Shown: piece after piece, positions 52,572-59,665 of the stretch
How the letters are laid out: each line of letters starts with the position of its first letter
Numbering within the stretch: the first letter of the stretch is position 1
DNA from: Oscillospiraceae bacterium
GTDB lineage: Bacteria > Bacillota > Clostridia > Oscillospirales > Ruminococcaceae
Assembly (NCBI GenBank): GCA_016281125.1
Contig: JAEEIA010000026.1
Span: 1-60,533, forward strand
Direction of reading: 5' to 3'
Length of the DNA: 60,533 nt
Notes under the pieces: generated by a model
What the model was told of the DNA's origin: nothing
The model's input: the letters and a program-made list of their open reading frames with translations, nothing else
The model's database searches: none
Translations under genes and position numbers: made by a program

Positions 52572-53069
52572 TCATGCCGGTTCGATCCAGTAGCGTTCAT
52601 CCGCAGGAACATACGCGGTAAAATCCGCATAGGCGCTCTGCCAGCCCGCGGGGACATACCGTTCAAAGCCCTCTTTCTCCGGGAACTGGGAGAAGAAGCG
52701 CTTATTGTCAAAATCGACGAGGAACACCGGCACAAGGGCGCGGCGCTGCTCCGAGGTTTCCGCACGGACAAACTGATATGCGAGCTCGCCGCCGGAAATG
52801 ACATGATCCCGGAGCTGTTTCAGAAACTCCTTTGCGTTATCGCGGTCCACCACGGGAATCCGGAAACGCGTGGAGAGGAACTCCCCGAAGGAGCCGACCT
52901 CCTTGACAAATTCCACCTCAGTCTTTCCGCGCTGCCGGTAGGTTTCGTGCCACTCGTCATACATTTTGCGGTAATCGAGCTTCCAGATTGTCTTGTCGGT
53001 CAGATACCACTGGAATTTCTTTTTGAAGATCACGCCCGCAATGATGTTTTCTGCATATTTCGGTTCCAT
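52572..53069 (-). CDS. Protein of unknown function, possible stress or host-interaction role unsupported
   Basis: A 165-residue soluble protein that I do not recognise. It is rich in Phe, Tyr, Lys and Arg: FKKKFQWYLTDKTIWKLDYRKMYDEWHETYRQRG near the start, then an alpha/beta-like middle (RIPVVDRDNAKEFLKQLRDH, FVRAETSEQRRALVPVFLVDFDNK) and an aromatic tail. It has no signal peptide. The ATG at 53069 follows AGGAGG by nine bases, and a TTGCAT-N17-TACAAT promoter is 37 bases upstream, so it is a separate transcript from the purine run. The context gives no function. Confidence 0.75.
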   Translation of the reverse strand: MEPKYAENIIAGVIFKKKFQWYLTDKTIWKLDYRKMYDEWHETYRQRGKTEVEFVKEVGSFGEFLSTRFRIPVVDRDNAKEFLKQLRDHVISGGELAYQFVRAETSEQRRALVPVFLVDFDNKRFFSQFPEKEGFERYVPAGWQSAYADFTAYVPADERYWIEPA

Positions 53070-53106
53070 ACGGTCATCCCTCCTGTATGAGAATTTCGGT
53101 GCTTTT

Positions 53107-53135
53107 ATTGTAGCACATCGCGCGGAAAAATGCAA
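53107..53135 (-). promoter_or_regulatory. SigA-type promoter of the unknown gene at 52572
   Basis: On the minus strand TTGCAT (53135-53130) is exactly 17 bp from TACAAT (53112-53107). Confidence 0.7.
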
Positions 53136-53216
53136 TGGATATATCGTAAAATGTTTTTCGTTCGGATACAAACAGGCGCTGACCGTTCCCGGCCAGCGCC
53201 TGTTGTTTATACTTAT

Positions 53217-53322
53217 TCCGGAATTCCAAAGGGACAAGTCCCTTTGGCGGGTTTGGTGCGTTTGCGGTGCAAACGCATAGCGAAGCGGGCGGGAGCCCCA
53301 TTCTCAATCTATCGGAGATACC
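53217..53322. repeat. GGTATC-type repeat, copy F
   Basis: It begins six bases after the aminotransferase stop codon (minus direction) with GGTATCTCCGATAGATTGA. It holds a 63-base block (53240-53302) that matches copy H at 55526-55588 except at three positions, and hairpins at 53226-53247 (10-bp stem) and 53257-53277 (9-bp stem, GGT loop). Confidence 0.65.
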
Positions 53323-53328
53323 GATCCC

Positions 53329-54615
53329 TTATTTCCCCGCCGACTGCTCCAGCGCTGCCAGCTTGACGGAAATGCAGAACAGCTCCATCGCCTGCTTCAG
53401 CTCCTCCGGACACGGATATGTCGGAGCAATGCGGATATTGCTGTCATCCGGATCATTCTTGTACGGATAGGTCGCGCCTGCGCCGGTCAGCGTCACGCCG
53501 CCCTCCTTGCAGAGCTGCACAACGCGCTTTGCCGTGCCCTTCGGCGCATTGAAGGAAACAAAGTATCCGCCCTCCGGCTTCGTCCACTTTGCAATGCCGA
53601 GCGGTGCGATTTCCTGCTCCAGCATATCCAGCACAATATCAAATTTCGGTCTGAGAATCTCGCGGTGCTTGTTCATATGCGCACGCATATTGTCCGCATT
53701 GCCGAAGAAGCGCACATGCCGCAGCATGTTCATCTTGTCAAAGCCGATCGTCTGCACGCCGAGGTGCTTGCTGAGCTCGTCGAGGTTGGCCTTTGCGGTG
53801 TTCATCGCCGCAACGCCTGCGCCCGGGAACGTGACCTTGGAGGTCGAAACGAACTGATAGAAGATTCCCTCGCTGCCCGCCTCTGCACACGCCTGATTGA
53901 TCGTCAGCGGCTTCTTCGGGTTCTCAACAAGGTGATGAATGCAGTATGCATTATCCCAGAAAATACGGAAATCCTTTGCGGCAGGCTTCAAAGCCGCGAA
54001 TGCGCGGACCGTGTCGTCACTGTAAACAATACCGGTCGGATTCGCGTAGATCGGCACGCACCAGATGCCCTTGACAGACGCATCGCTCTCGACGTACTGC
54101 TTCACTATTGCCATATCCGGGCCGTTCTCATCGGTCGGAACCGGAATCATCTTCACGCCGAAATATTCGGTCAGCGCAAAATGGCGGTCATAACCCGGCA
54201 CCGGGCAGAGGAACTTGACTTCATCCAGTCTGCTCCACGGCGTGCAGCCTGCAATGCCCTTGACATACGCGATCTGAAGACATGCAAACATCAGCTCCAG
54301 ACTGGAGTTGCCGCCGACAAACACCTCATCCGGATTTGCGCCGAGGATATCCGCAAACAGCTTCTTCGCCTCGGTGATGCCGGACAGCAGACCGTAATTG
54401 CGGCAGTCGTCGCCGCTCTCAGAGTGCGCATCCGCACCGGAGGGGAACGCGTCCAGCAGCGGCATGGTAATGTCGAGCTGCTCCGGCCCCGGCTTGCCGC
54501 GCGCCATGTTCAGGCTGAGCTTTTTCGCCTGAAATGCGTCATATGCGGCTCTGGTTTCCTGCAATGCTGCCGCGATCTCCGCAGGCGACAGCTGATTCAG
54601 CGGCTTTTTCTCCAT
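53329..54615 (-). CDS. PLP-dependent aminotransferase (aspartate/aromatic type, Aminotran_MocR family)
   Basis: Transfers amino groups with pyridoxal phosphate. The 428-residue class I/II enzyme has the family's MARGKPGPEQLDI start, NYGLLSG, VFVGGNSSLELM, CPVPGYDRHF, VPIYANPTGIVYSD, the PLP-binding Lys in STSKVTFPGAG, and RHVRFFGNADNM. The closest described group is the aspartate aminotransferases of PF12897. It could also act on prekynurenine or aromatic keto acids; the Phe/Tyr operon above has no transaminase, so this is a candidate for that step. It has its own TTGCAT-type promoter. Confidence 0.9.
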   Translation of the reverse strand: MEKKPLNQLSPAEIAAALQETRAAYDAFQAKKLSLNMARGKPGPEQLDITMPLLDAFPSGADAHSESGDDCRNYGLLSGITEAKKLFADILGANPDEVFVGGNSSLELMFACLQIAYVKGIAGCTPWSRLDEVKFLCPVPGYDRHFALTEYFGVKMIPVPTDENGPDMAIVKQYVESDASVKGIWCVPIYANPTGIVYSDDTVRAFAALKPAAKDFRIFWDNAYCIHHLVENPKKPLTINQACAEAGSEGIFYQFVSTSKVTFPGAGVAAMNTAKANLDELSKHLGVQTIGFDKMNMLRHVRFFGNADNMRAHMNKHREILRPKFDIVLDMLEQEIAPLGIAKWTKPEGGYFVSFNAPKGTAKRVVQLCKEGGVTLTGAGATYPYKNDPDDSNIRIAPTYPCPEELKQAMELFCISVKLAALEQSAGK

Positions 54616-54692
54616 AATGTGATCATCCTTTCGCAGACATCATTCCGCCGCGAGATTGACATTTTTTTCACAATCTCACGGATCAACAATTT

Positions 54693-54721
54693 ATTATAGC
54701 ATATCTCTCCGAAAAATGCAA
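54693..54721 (-). promoter_or_regulatory. SigA-type promoter of the aminotransferase gene
   Basis: On the minus strand TTGCAT (54721-54716) is exactly 17 bp from TATAAT (54698-54693). Confidence 0.75.
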
Positions 54722-54801
54722 GAATTTTTTTACAGAAACCGCCGCCCGCCGTATAAAACGGCATTTTCTGCATATGCTTTCGGCAGAACGGAGGGATGCA
54801 C

Positions 54802-55272
54802 ATGACAAAAAAGCTGCATTCACAGGGACTACGGGATCCCGGACAGGAGGCTTACCGCGAAATGGTCGCGCAGATGTCGCGGAAAACCGACCGCACTGCA
54901 ACGGTTCTGAAAGCATTTTTCATCGGCGGCGGAATCTGCCTGACCGGAGAGGTCATCCGGCAGTTTCTGCTCCGGCGCGGACTTGACACAGAAGCCGCCG
55001 GAACATGGACGTCGGTGATTCTGGTGTTCTGCGCGGCGCTGCTGACCGCGACCGGCCTGTATCAGAAGCTCGCAAAGCACGGCGGCGCGGGGACGCTCGT
55101 GCCGGTCACGGGCTTTGCAAATGCCGTTGCCTCTGCGGCGGCGGACGCCAGAACAGAGGGCATGATCCTCGGCGTCGGGACAAAGATTTTCACAATCGCA
55201 GGCCCGGTGATTCTTTACGGCACCGCCGCTTCCGCCGTCTACGGCGTGATCTACTGGCTGATGCTGAGATAG
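54802..55272 (+). CDS. spoVAC: Stage V sporulation protein AC homologue
   Basis: SpoVAC is one of the inner-spore-membrane proteins that move dipicolinic acid into and out of spores. The 156-residue protein has the family's FIGGGICLTGEVIRQF, a four-helix membrane region, and the hallmark VTGFANAVASAAADARTEG, then GVGTKIFTIAGPVILYG. The ATG at 54802 is used, six bases after GGAGGG. Its usual partners spoVAD and spoVAE are not beside it. It shows that the organism is, or descends from, a spore-former; its activity here is inferred from homology. Confidence 0.88.
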   Translation: MTKKLHSQGLRDPGQEAYREMVAQMSRKTDRTATVLKAFFIGGGICLTGEVIRQFLLRRGLDTEAAGTWTSVILVFCAALLTATGLYQKLAKHGGAGTLVPVTGFANAVASAAADARTEGMILGVGTKIFTIAGPVILYGTAASAVYGVIYWLMLR

Positions 55273-55273
55273 A

Positions 55274-55345
55274 GGTATCTCCGATGGATTGAGAATGGGG
55301 CGCTGCCCCAACCCCCGCCAAAGGGATCTATCCATTTGGATTCCC
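55274..55345. repeat. GGTATC-type repeat, copy G
   Basis: It starts one base after the spoVAC stop codon with GGTATCTCCGATGGATTGA, has GGGGCGCTGCCCC, and an imperfect hairpin of the CCAAAGGG/ATTTGG type. Confidence 0.6.
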
Positions 55346-55364
55346 AATTTAAAGGAGAAAAAAC

Positions 55365-55408
55365 AACCGCCTGACTATCTTATGCAGTCAGGCGGTTATT
55401 ATTTTTAT
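55365..55408 (+). terminator. Terminator after spoVAC
   Basis: A perfect 12-bp stem (55365-55376 with 55386-55397) has a 9-base loop and runs into ATTATTTTTATT. It lies 92 bases after the stop codon, beyond repeat copy G. Confidence 0.85.
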
Positions 55409-55477
55409 TCCGGGAATTCAAGGAGAAGCAGCCTATGAGAAGGTGCGGTCAGCACCGTGCAATGTCATATATTGGGA

Positions 55478-55611
55478 GCGCTACGCTCATTTCCCCCGGA
55501 GGGAAGCGGAAGCGGGCACTGCCCGCCCTTTGGCGGGTTTGGTGAGTTTGCGGTGCAAACTCATAGCGAAGCGGGCGAGAGCCCCATTCCAAATCATCGC
55601 GGAGCGATACC
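55478..55611. repeat. GGTATC-type repeat, copy H
   Basis: Read on the minus strand it begins with GGTATCGCTCCGCGATGATTT directly at the stop codon of the flavodiiron gene. It shares a 63-base block (55526-55588) with copy F. A 9-bp stem with GGT loop lies at 55543-55563. Confidence 0.65.
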
Positions 55612-57402
55612 TTATTCAATCGGCTCAAAGTCCGCGGCGCCATGCTTGCAGAGCGGGCAGACGAAGTCCTCAGGGAGCTCCTCGCCCTCGTAGACATATC
55701 CGCAGATCGAGCAGACCCAGCCCTTTTTGCCCTCCGTCTGCGGCTTCGGCTTGACATGCTCCTGATAGTAGGTGTAGGTCATGGTGTCCGCATCGGAAAC
55801 GACGCGCGCCTCCGTCACCTCGCAGATAAACATGCCGTGCGTACCGAGGTCGATATACTGCTCCACCTTGAGCGACAGCATCGCGTTGATGTACCGCGGG
55901 AGCATCAGAAGTCCGTTGTCCGTGCGCACCGGATTGCAGTCCGCAAACTTGTCTGCGTTTCTGCCGCTGCGGAAACCGAAGTTCTCGAACACCTTGAACG
56001 GCGCGTCAACAGACAGGCAGTTCACATTCATGATGCCGGTCTGCTTAATCACATGATGCGAATAATTCTCCTTGTTGATTGTGACGGCAATGCGGTTCGG
56101 CGTGTTCGTCACCTGCGTGACCGTGTTGACAATCAGGCCGTTGTCCTTTGTGCCGTCATTCGAGGTGACGACATACAGACCGTAGCCGATGCGGAACAGC
56201 GCCGTGAGATCGTTCTTGTCCGCGGTATCGCTCTGCATGGCGCGGTAATCGCGGCACATCTCCTCAGCGAGCGCCCTGATCTGCTGATTGCTCTCCTCAT
56301 TCAGCGCAGACTTAATATGCACGGTATTTTCCGCAAATGTGAGGTTTTTGCAGCCCTCCAGCATCTTCTTCATCACCTTTTCGGCCTGCGGCGCCCAGGT
56401 ACCGTTCTCGATCAGGCCGACTGTGCGGTTCGAGAAATTGCGCTCGGTCAGCTCCTCGATAAAGATGCGCATGAACGGGAAAATCTCCGCGTTGTAGGTC
56501 GTTGTTGCAAGGACAATCTTGCCGTAGCGGAACGCATCCTCAACACACTCCGCCATATCCTCGCGGGCAAGGTCGTTGAGCGCGACCTTCGGACAGCCGT
56601 TCGCTTTCAGCTCCTCCGCGAGCTTTTCCGCAGCGCGCTTCGTGTTGCCGTATACGGAGGTATAGAACACGGCAATGCCCTCGGTTTCGGTGCCGTAGGA
56701 CGACCATGTGTCATACAGTCCGATGTAGTAGCCGAGATTCTCCGTCAGCACGGGGCCGTGCAGCGGGCAGATGATCTGAATATCCAGCCCGGCGGCCTTT
56801 TTCAGGACGGCCTGCACCTGCGCACCGTACTTGCCGACGATGCCGAAGTAATAGCGTCTTGCCTCGCACGCCCAGTCCTCCTCGACGTCAAGCGCACCGA
56901 ACTTGCCGAAGCCGTCCGCGGAAAACAGCACCTTGTCCGTGCTGTCGTAGGTCATCAGCACCTCCGGCCAGTGAACCATCGGCGCTGCAACAAAGGTCAG
57001 CGTGTGCTTTCCAAGCGTGAGCGTATCGTTCTCCTTGACGACGATGCGGCGGTCGGCGTAATCGCTGCCGAAGAAATTCTGCATCATCTGGAACGCCTTT
57101 GCAGATGCCACAACGGTCGCATCCGGATAGAGATTCAGGAAGTTTGCGATATTCGCGGAATGATCCGGCTCCATGTGCTGCACGACCAGATAATCCGGCT
57201 TTCTGCCGCCGAGCGCAGCGGAGAGGTTATCCAGCCACTCATGCGTAAAATTGCGGTCAACGGTATCCATGATGGCAATCTTCTCGTCCAGGATGACATA
57301 GGAATTATACGCCATGCCGTTCGGGACGTCGTACTGTCCCTCAAACAGGTCGATTTTGTGATCGTTCACGCCGATATAGCGGATGTCAGCTGTAATATTC
57401 AT
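55612..57402 (-). CDS. Flavodiiron protein fused to flavin reductase and rubredoxin domains
   Basis: Reduces oxygen to water or nitric oxide to nitrous oxide, protecting anaerobes. The 596-residue chain has four parts: a beta-lactamase-like diiron domain with ligands His76, Glu78, Asp80 and His81 (QHMEPDHSA), His144, Asp163 and His215; a flavodoxin domain (about 235-390, VFYTSVYGNTKRAAEKLA); a flavin-reductase domain (about 400-540, RIAVTINKENYSHHVIKQTG); and rubredoxin (about 550-596, WVCSICGYVYEGEELPEDFVCPLC). All diiron ligands are present. The fusion can pass electrons from NAD(P)H through flavin and rubredoxin without separate partners. AAAGGAGT precedes the ATG. Confidence 0.95.
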   Translation of the reverse strand: MNITADIRYIGVNDHKIDLFEGQYDVPNGMAYNSYVILDEKIAIMDTVDRNFTHEWLDNLSAALGGRKPDYLVVQHMEPDHSANIANFLNLYPDATVVASAKAFQMMQNFFGSDYADRRIVVKENDTLTLGKHTLTFVAAPMVHWPEVLMTYDSTDKVLFSADGFGKFGALDVEEDWACEARRYYFGIVGKYGAQVQAVLKKAAGLDIQIICPLHGPVLTENLGYYIGLYDTWSSYGTETEGIAVFYTSVYGNTKRAAEKLAEELKANGCPKVALNDLAREDMAECVEDAFRYGKIVLATTTYNAEIFPFMRIFIEELTERNFSNRTVGLIENGTWAPQAEKVMKKMLEGCKNLTFAENTVHIKSALNEESNQQIRALAEEMCRDYRAMQSDTADKNDLTALFRIGYGLYVVTSNDGTKDNGLIVNTVTQVTNTPNRIAVTINKENYSHHVIKQTGIMNVNCLSVDAPFKVFENFGFRSGRNADKFADCNPVRTDNGLLMLPRYINAMLSLKVEQYIDLGTHGMFICEVTEARVVSDADTMTYTYYQEHVKPKPQTEGKKGWVCSICGYVYEGEELPEDFVCPLCKHGAADFEPIE

Positions 57403-57439
57403 TGCAATACTCCTTTGCTGTTTTCATTTGATTCATGAC

Positions 57440-57545
57440 TGTATGCAGCGAATCCCTTTGGGATTTCGCCCACTGCGGTGAGCGGCGGGGCTTAGCTCCT
57501 CAACCCCCGCGCGCTTTTTGAAAAAGGGGCTTTTCAAAAGGTCAT
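57440..57545. repeat. Hairpin-rich intergenic stretch upstream of the flavodiiron gene
   Basis: It contains AATCCCTTTGGGATT, CCACTGCGGTGAGCGG and GCGCTTTTTGAAAAAGGGGC hairpins, similar in type to the GGTATC family but without its ends. Confidence 0.35.
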
Positions 57546-57559
57546 TGCTGAGAAATCAG

Positions 57560-57997
57560 TTATTGTTTATTGTATCGTTTCTTCAAAGCTGCGAGGTTTG
57601 CTTCCGTTTCTTCAATCAATGCTTTCAGCGCAGCCCGTCTGCGTGCAAAATCAGATTCTTTCTGTTCAAAACTGTACCATGTTACCCAATCGTCAAAATA
57701 CAGCCTGATGTCTTCCAGCAGCATTTCGGACAGATCCATAAAATCAACATCAAGAACGGTTTTGAGCGTGTATGCACCGTCATGATGACTGAAGATCATG
57801 TGCGTATCATGTCCGTATGAAGTCACGATACAGGATTCTCCCTCCAGCTCCAGAAAAAACGAAGCGGGAATATTATATTTCAGTGCGTTTTTACAGGAAA
57901 TCAGCCAGTCAAACGGAATATCGACCAGATAGCTGACATCTGCCTGAAAATCGCCCAAAGAAAAAACACTCCAACCATTATCCGGCTTTGACAGCAT
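57560..57997 (-). CDS. Small protein of unknown function
   Basis: A 145-residue soluble protein that I do not recognise. It has a beta-rich N-terminal half (NGWSVFSLGDFQADVSYLVDIPFDWLISC, ASFFLELEGESCIVTSYGHDTHMIFSHHDG) and a helical C-terminal quarter (KESDFARRRAALKALIEETEANLAALKKRYN). The fold and size could suit an immunity-type protein, but no toxin gene is adjacent and I do not claim it. AAAGGTG precedes the ATG at 57997. Its base composition is a little richer in A+T than its neighbours, which hints at transfer. Confidence 0.6.
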   Translation of the reverse strand: MLSKPDNGWSVFSLGDFQADVSYLVDIPFDWLISCKNALKYNIPASFFLELEGESCIVTSYGHDTHMIFSHHDGAYTLKTVLDVDFMDLSEMLLEDIRLYFDDWVTWYSFEQKESDFARRRAALKALIEETEANLAALKKRYNKQ

Positions 57998-58059
57998 TTT
58001 CTTTCACCTTTCTCAGCGACGATAAGAAGATTCATTTTCCCGGCGGGGATTTCGCCGTC

Positions 58060-58248
58060 TGCGGACAGCGGCCAAGTATCTCCAGGAACCGCCCCTGAAA
58101 GGGGAGTGGAACCGCCGCAGGCGGTGGAGGGGTATTTGCGCAAGGCTCTGACTCGCTGTCTGCTGCGCGGGAACCCGGCTGTTTGCTGCGCGGAAGCCCC
58201 TCTGTCTGCTGTGCGGACATCTCCCCTTTCAGGGGAGATGATATGCGG
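58060..58248. repeat. Intergenic repeat with 14-bp inverted arms
   Basis: CCCCTGAAAGGGGA (58089-58102) is exactly inverted at 58222-58235; between are GTGGAACCGCCGCAGGCGGTG and a repeated TGTCTGCTG(T/C)GCGG unit seen three times. It sits between the small gene and the dehydrogenase stop codon. It is a different type from the GGTATC family. Confidence 0.55.
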
Positions 58249-58252
58249 CACC

Positions 58253-59266
58253 TCAGACCGTCCCGTGGACAATCTCGCCGTTCTTCCAGACAAGCTCATT
58301 TTCGCAGGCGCCAGTATCGTGAAGCTGCTTCATATTCAGCACCGTGGTTTCTGCAATATTCGTCAGCGCCTCCTCGGTCAGGAACGCCTGATGCGACGTC
58401 ACAATGACATTCGGCATGGAAATCAGCCGCGCCAGAATATCGTCATTCAGGATATGCCCGGAGAAATCCTCATAGAAATACTCCGTTTCCTCCTCATACA
58501 CATCCAGACACGCCGCGCCGATCTGCCGCGCCTTGATGCCCTCCAGCAGGCACTCCGCGTCAATCAGCGCGCCGCGGGAGGTATTCACCAGCACGACGCC
58601 CTTTTTCATCAGCTTGATGGAATCACAGTTGACCAGATGCTTTGTTTCATCGGTCAGCGGGCAGTGCAGGGAAATAATATCGCTGCGGGAGAACAGCTCC
58701 TCCAGCGTCACATACTCAATATCGGTATCCTTTGCCGGGAACTTGTCATATGCGATCACATGCATCCCGAAGCCGCGGCAGATATTGATAAACACTCTGC
58801 CGATCTTGCCGGTGCCGACCACGCCGACGGTCTTGCCGTGCAGGTCAAAGCCGGTCATGCCGTTCAGCGAAAAGTTGAAATCCCTTGTGCGGATATACGC
58901 CTTGTGGATGCGCCGCACGGAGGTCAGCAGCAGCGCCATGGCATGCTCCGCGACCGCATAGGGCGAATACGCCGGCACATGTGCAACGCGCAGCCCGCAG
59001 TTCGCGGCCGCTTTCAGGTCCACATTGTTATACCCCGCGCAGCGGAGCGCAACGTATCTGCATTCCAGATCCGCGAGCTTTTCCAGCACATCCGCATTGA
59101 GGGTATCGTTCACGAAGGTGCAGACGCCGTCGCAGTTGCGCGCCAGCTCCGCCGTATCCTCCGTCAGTCTGGTTTCATAGAATTTGAACTTGATGCCGTG
59201 CTCCGCGCCGAAGCGCTCGAAAGACGGCTTATCATACGCTTTTGCATCAAAAAAAGCAAATCTCAT
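58253..59266 (-). CDS. D-isomer-specific 2-hydroxyacid dehydrogenase, D-lactate dehydrogenase-like
   Basis: Reduces pyruvate to D-lactate with NADH, or acts on a related 2-keto acid. The 337-residue protein has the NAD-binding VGVVGTGKIGRV, the catalytic Arg in NTSRG, Glu in DVYEEE, and His in TSHQAFLT. CAGYNNVDLKAA and PAYSPYAVAEHAMAL are typical of the lactate dehydrogenase subgroup. The ATG at 59266 is used; a TTG 18 bases upstream has no ribosome site, whereas GGAGA precedes the ATG. Precise substrate is inferred. Confidence 0.9.
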   Translation of the reverse strand: MRFAFFDAKAYDKPSFERFGAEHGIKFKFYETRLTEDTAELARNCDGVCTFVNDTLNADVLEKLADLECRYVALRCAGYNNVDLKAAANCGLRVAHVPAYSPYAVAEHAMALLLTSVRRIHKAYIRTRDFNFSLNGMTGFDLHGKTVGVVGTGKIGRVFINICRGFGMHVIAYDKFPAKDTDIEYVTLEELFSRSDIISLHCPLTDETKHLVNCDSIKLMKKGVVLVNTSRGALIDAECLLEGIKARQIGAACLDVYEEETEYFYEDFSGHILNDDILARLISMPNVIVTSHQAFLTEEALTNIAETTVLNMKQLHDTGACENELVWKNGEIVHGTV

Positions 59267-59338
59267 GAAATATTCTCCGATCAATCAAACCGGGGTATGG
59301 GGGAACGCATCCCGACCATACCCCGTTCAGCGGATTCT

Positions 59339-59551
59339 TTAATTCAGGTTCACCGTGTCCATCATGCTTGCGAGCTGATCGTAATATTTCTTCGATTCAG
59401 CCTCTGTATCAAACATCAAATGAACAACACTGTCGGTGTTCTTGAATCCGACGCGGATGCCGAACTGCTTCTCTGCACTTTCATCGGTAAAGCGCTTCAC
59501 AAATGAAACAGATTCTGCATTGACCATGGTATCTCTGACTCTCAAAAACAT
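59339..59551 (-). CDS. Small protein of unknown function
   Basis: A 70-residue protein with no recognised domain. It reads as a small beta sheet followed by an amphipathic C-terminal helix (MFLRVRDTMVNAESVSFVKRF, FGIRVGFKNTDSVVHLMF, then TEAESKKYYDQLASMMD). AAAGGAGG precedes the ATG at normal spacing, which supports a real gene. It begins 65 bases after the next gene's terminator and precedes the dehydrogenase gene. No function can be named. Confidence 0.7.
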   Translation of the reverse strand: MFLRVRDTMVNAESVSFVKRFTDESAEKQFGIRVGFKNTDSVVHLMFDTEAESKKYYDQLASMMDTVNLN

Positions 59552-59615
59552 AACAAATCCTCCTTTTGCCTGATGCCGTCACGGCACAACAGAAATCATG
59601 ATTTTTTATATGCAC

Positions 59616-59651
59616 AACGACCCGCCCTGCCGGACAGCAGAACGGGTCGTT
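59616..59651 (-). terminator. Terminator-like hairpin after the ABC ATPase gene
   Basis: A 9-bp stem (59616-59624 with 59643-59651) encloses CCCTGCCGGACAGCAGAA, which itself can pair. It lies 14 bases past the ATPase stop codon. Confidence 0.6.
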
Positions 59652-59665
59652 TGTACGAACAGAAA

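Noticed and set aside
54735-54801. SigG/SigF promoter before spoVAC
   Set aside because: GTATA is present, but the spacing and -10 (CATATGC) do not fit the known consensus.
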